A stretch of 13,652 bases of DNA from Methanobacteriota archaeon. Lineage in GTDB: Archaea > Thermoplasmatota > JASEFT01 > JAUWIS01. Under the pieces are notes generated by a model that saw only the letters and a list, made by a program, of their open reading frames with translations, did not search any database and was not told the DNA's origin. Each line of letters starts with the position of its first letter. Position 1 is the first letter of the stretch. Positions 12,994 through 13,652 of the stretch are shown piece by piece. The translations under genes and the position numbers were made by a program. The stretch spans positions 1 through 13,652 of the forward strand of contig JAUWIS010000009.1 in the NCBI GenBank assembly GCA_030605245.1, given 5' to 3'.

Positions 12994-13029
12994 TTTGAAC
13001 ATAGAACAATTAGACTGAAAACAATGCCT

Positions 13030-13066
13030 GATTAAAGGTTTCCTTTTATCCTGTATTTTGTCACAA
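13030..13066 (-). repeat. Duplicated 3' end of the zinc-ribbon gene, copy within the gene
   Basis: Last codons and stop of the zinc-ribbon gene, repeated at 12957-12993. Substitutions between the copies change two of the last residues (GNL against ANP) yet keep a stop in frame, so the spare copy may come from a diverged homologue and not a recent slip. Confidence 0.8.
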
Positions 13067-13409
13067 CCCTGCCGCATCTCTCGCATCTGTCATATCCCCT
13101 TAAACCTGAGAGTTTGATGGTGAAGTATCTGTGACCTATTTTCCTGCAAAGTTTTGAGACATTTGTTTCATAATCAGGTTTTTCTTTCATTTTCGCAGCA
13201 TGAGATATTTTGTTTACATAGAAAACAATTATTTTGCTAATCTTGTTAGGATCAACAGCAAAATGCTTTGCAATCTCATAATAAATTTTTTTCCTGCTCT
13301 CAGGATTCATTGTTGCGTCCTTAATCCTTTCCTTTATGTATTCTGTGTTTTTATCATTGAAAAGAACTGCGTTTCTCTCGTCAATGTAAACATACTCAAG
13401 TTTTTTCAT
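13032..13409 (-). CDS. Uncharacterised protein with C-terminal zinc ribbon, 125 aa
   Basis: I do not recognise the family. Residues 1-70 are helical and charged: ERIKDATMNPESRKKIYYEIAKHFAVDPNKISKIIVFYVNKIS looks like a compact helical, possibly helix-turn-helix, domain (IAKHFAVDPNKISKI). A linker leads to a zinc-ribbon-like end with Cys88, His93, Cys109 and Cys112 (CRKIGHRY, then YDRCERCGRVVTKYR). A basic tail suits nucleic-acid binding. The ATG at 13409 lies about 25 bp past a TATA box, so it is transcribed alone and leaderless. The 3' end is duplicated downstream. A small DNA- or RNA-binding protein is the best guess. Confidence 0.7.
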   Translation of the reverse strand: MKKLEYVYIDERNAVLFNDKNTEYIKERIKDATMNPESRKKIYYEIAKHFAVDPNKISKIIVFYVNKISHAAKMKEKPDYETNVSKLCRKIGHRYFTIKLSGLRGYDRCERCGRVVTKYRIKGNL

Positions 13410-13429
13410 AACTTTTGATGGGGTTCATC

Positions 13430-13437
13430 ATATAAAA
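13430..13437 (-). promoter_or_regulatory. TATA box of the zinc-ribbon gene
   Basis: Minus-strand TTTTATAT, preceded by an A/T-rich BRE-like stretch, about 25 bp before the ATG at 13409. Confidence 0.6.
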
Positions 13438-13552
13438 AAGGTTACAAAGGAAAAATAACAATTGTAAGCAATAGACATAGGCAGATTACCTCTGGACAAT
13501 TTGCCATTCTTTTCTCTTTTCAGTTAGATACTTCTTACTCTTAGAGAAAAAT

Positions 13553-13647
13553 GCGATTTGCCAAAGCAAATCGCTAAGTCAGCTGAAAGCTGACTGTTCT
13601 TTTTCTTTTCCGCCAGTCGCTTTTCTTTTTCTTTAGAAAAAGAAAAG
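13553..13647. repeat. Cluster of three tight hairpins
   Basis: Three perfect stems follow each other: GCGATTTGC/GCAAATCGC with a 4-base loop (13553-13574), AGTCAGCT/AGCTGACT with a 3-base loop (13577-13595), and a 13-bp pyrimidine/purine stem with a 2-base loop (13620-13647). They occupy a gene-free stretch from 13410 to the window end, where I see nothing else. The last could end transcription in either direction. Function is unclear. Confidence 0.7.
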
Positions 13648-13652
13648 GGCTG

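Noticed and set aside
12974..13029. Frame with a CSNCDKIQD zinc-knuckle-like stretch downstream of the zinc-ribbon gene
   Set aside because: No start codon, and the match arises partly from the duplicated gene end read in another frame.
1..13652. CRISPR arrays and tRNA or rRNA genes
   Set aside because: No evenly spaced repeat-spacer series was seen; the tandem repeats found are promoter-sized. No cloverleaf or rRNA core sequence was recognised by eye.

Overview
The window looks like a moderately AT-rich archaeal chromosome segment. Nearly every gene has an archaeal TATA box about 24-27 bp upstream of its start, which implies leaderless or near-leaderless transcripts. Shine-Dalgarno sequences appear mainly inside operons, where genes overlap by ATGA. 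The lineage cannot be fixed from this sequence; an uncultivated archaeon is a reasonable guess.

Region 1 (1-5530) is metabolic. On the minus strand an operon runs aconitase, then ATP-citrate lyase AclB, then AclA (cut by the left edge). Together they interconvert isocitrate and citrate and cleave citrate to acetyl-CoA and oxaloacetate. This is the citrate-cleaving branch of a reductive TCA cycle, or a cytosolic acetyl-CoA supply. Divergent from the operon is a regulator built of two tandem helix-turn-helix plus sensor-like halves. The aclB-aclA junction holds a striking triplication of the aclA ribosome-binding site and start region. It creates two tiny translationally coupled reading frames.

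Region 2 (5531-11470) is an accessory, defence-like island. It holds a Fic-domain protein (fic1), a toxin-antitoxin pair on the minus strand (DUF4258-like toxin, zinc-finger plus AbrB antitoxin), a 39-residue zinc-ribbon peptide, and a restriction-modification cluster. That cluster is a ribbon-helix-helix protein with an overlapping 620-residue amino-methyltransferase, a winged-helix protein with an overlapping PD-(D/E)XK endonuclease, and a second amino-methyltransferase. The promoters of the winged-helix/endonuclease operon and of the second methyltransferase carry related 11-bp tandem repeats, which suggests a shared controller.

Region 3 (11471-13652) has an intergenic stretch with a possible 28-residue peptide, a second Fic gene (fic2, minus strand) bracketed by two near-identical 48-bp palindromic elements, a C-terminal remnant of aldehyde:ferredoxin oxidoreductase, a 37-bp duplicated gene end, an uncharacterised zinc-ribbon protein and a cluster of three hairpins at the right edge.

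The most unusual features are the aclA start-region triplication and the common design of the two Fic promoters. In each, a perfect inverted repeat spanning 48-50 bp brackets the TATA box and ends 8-9 bp before the start codon, but the half-site sequences differ. This points to self-regulated Fic modules.
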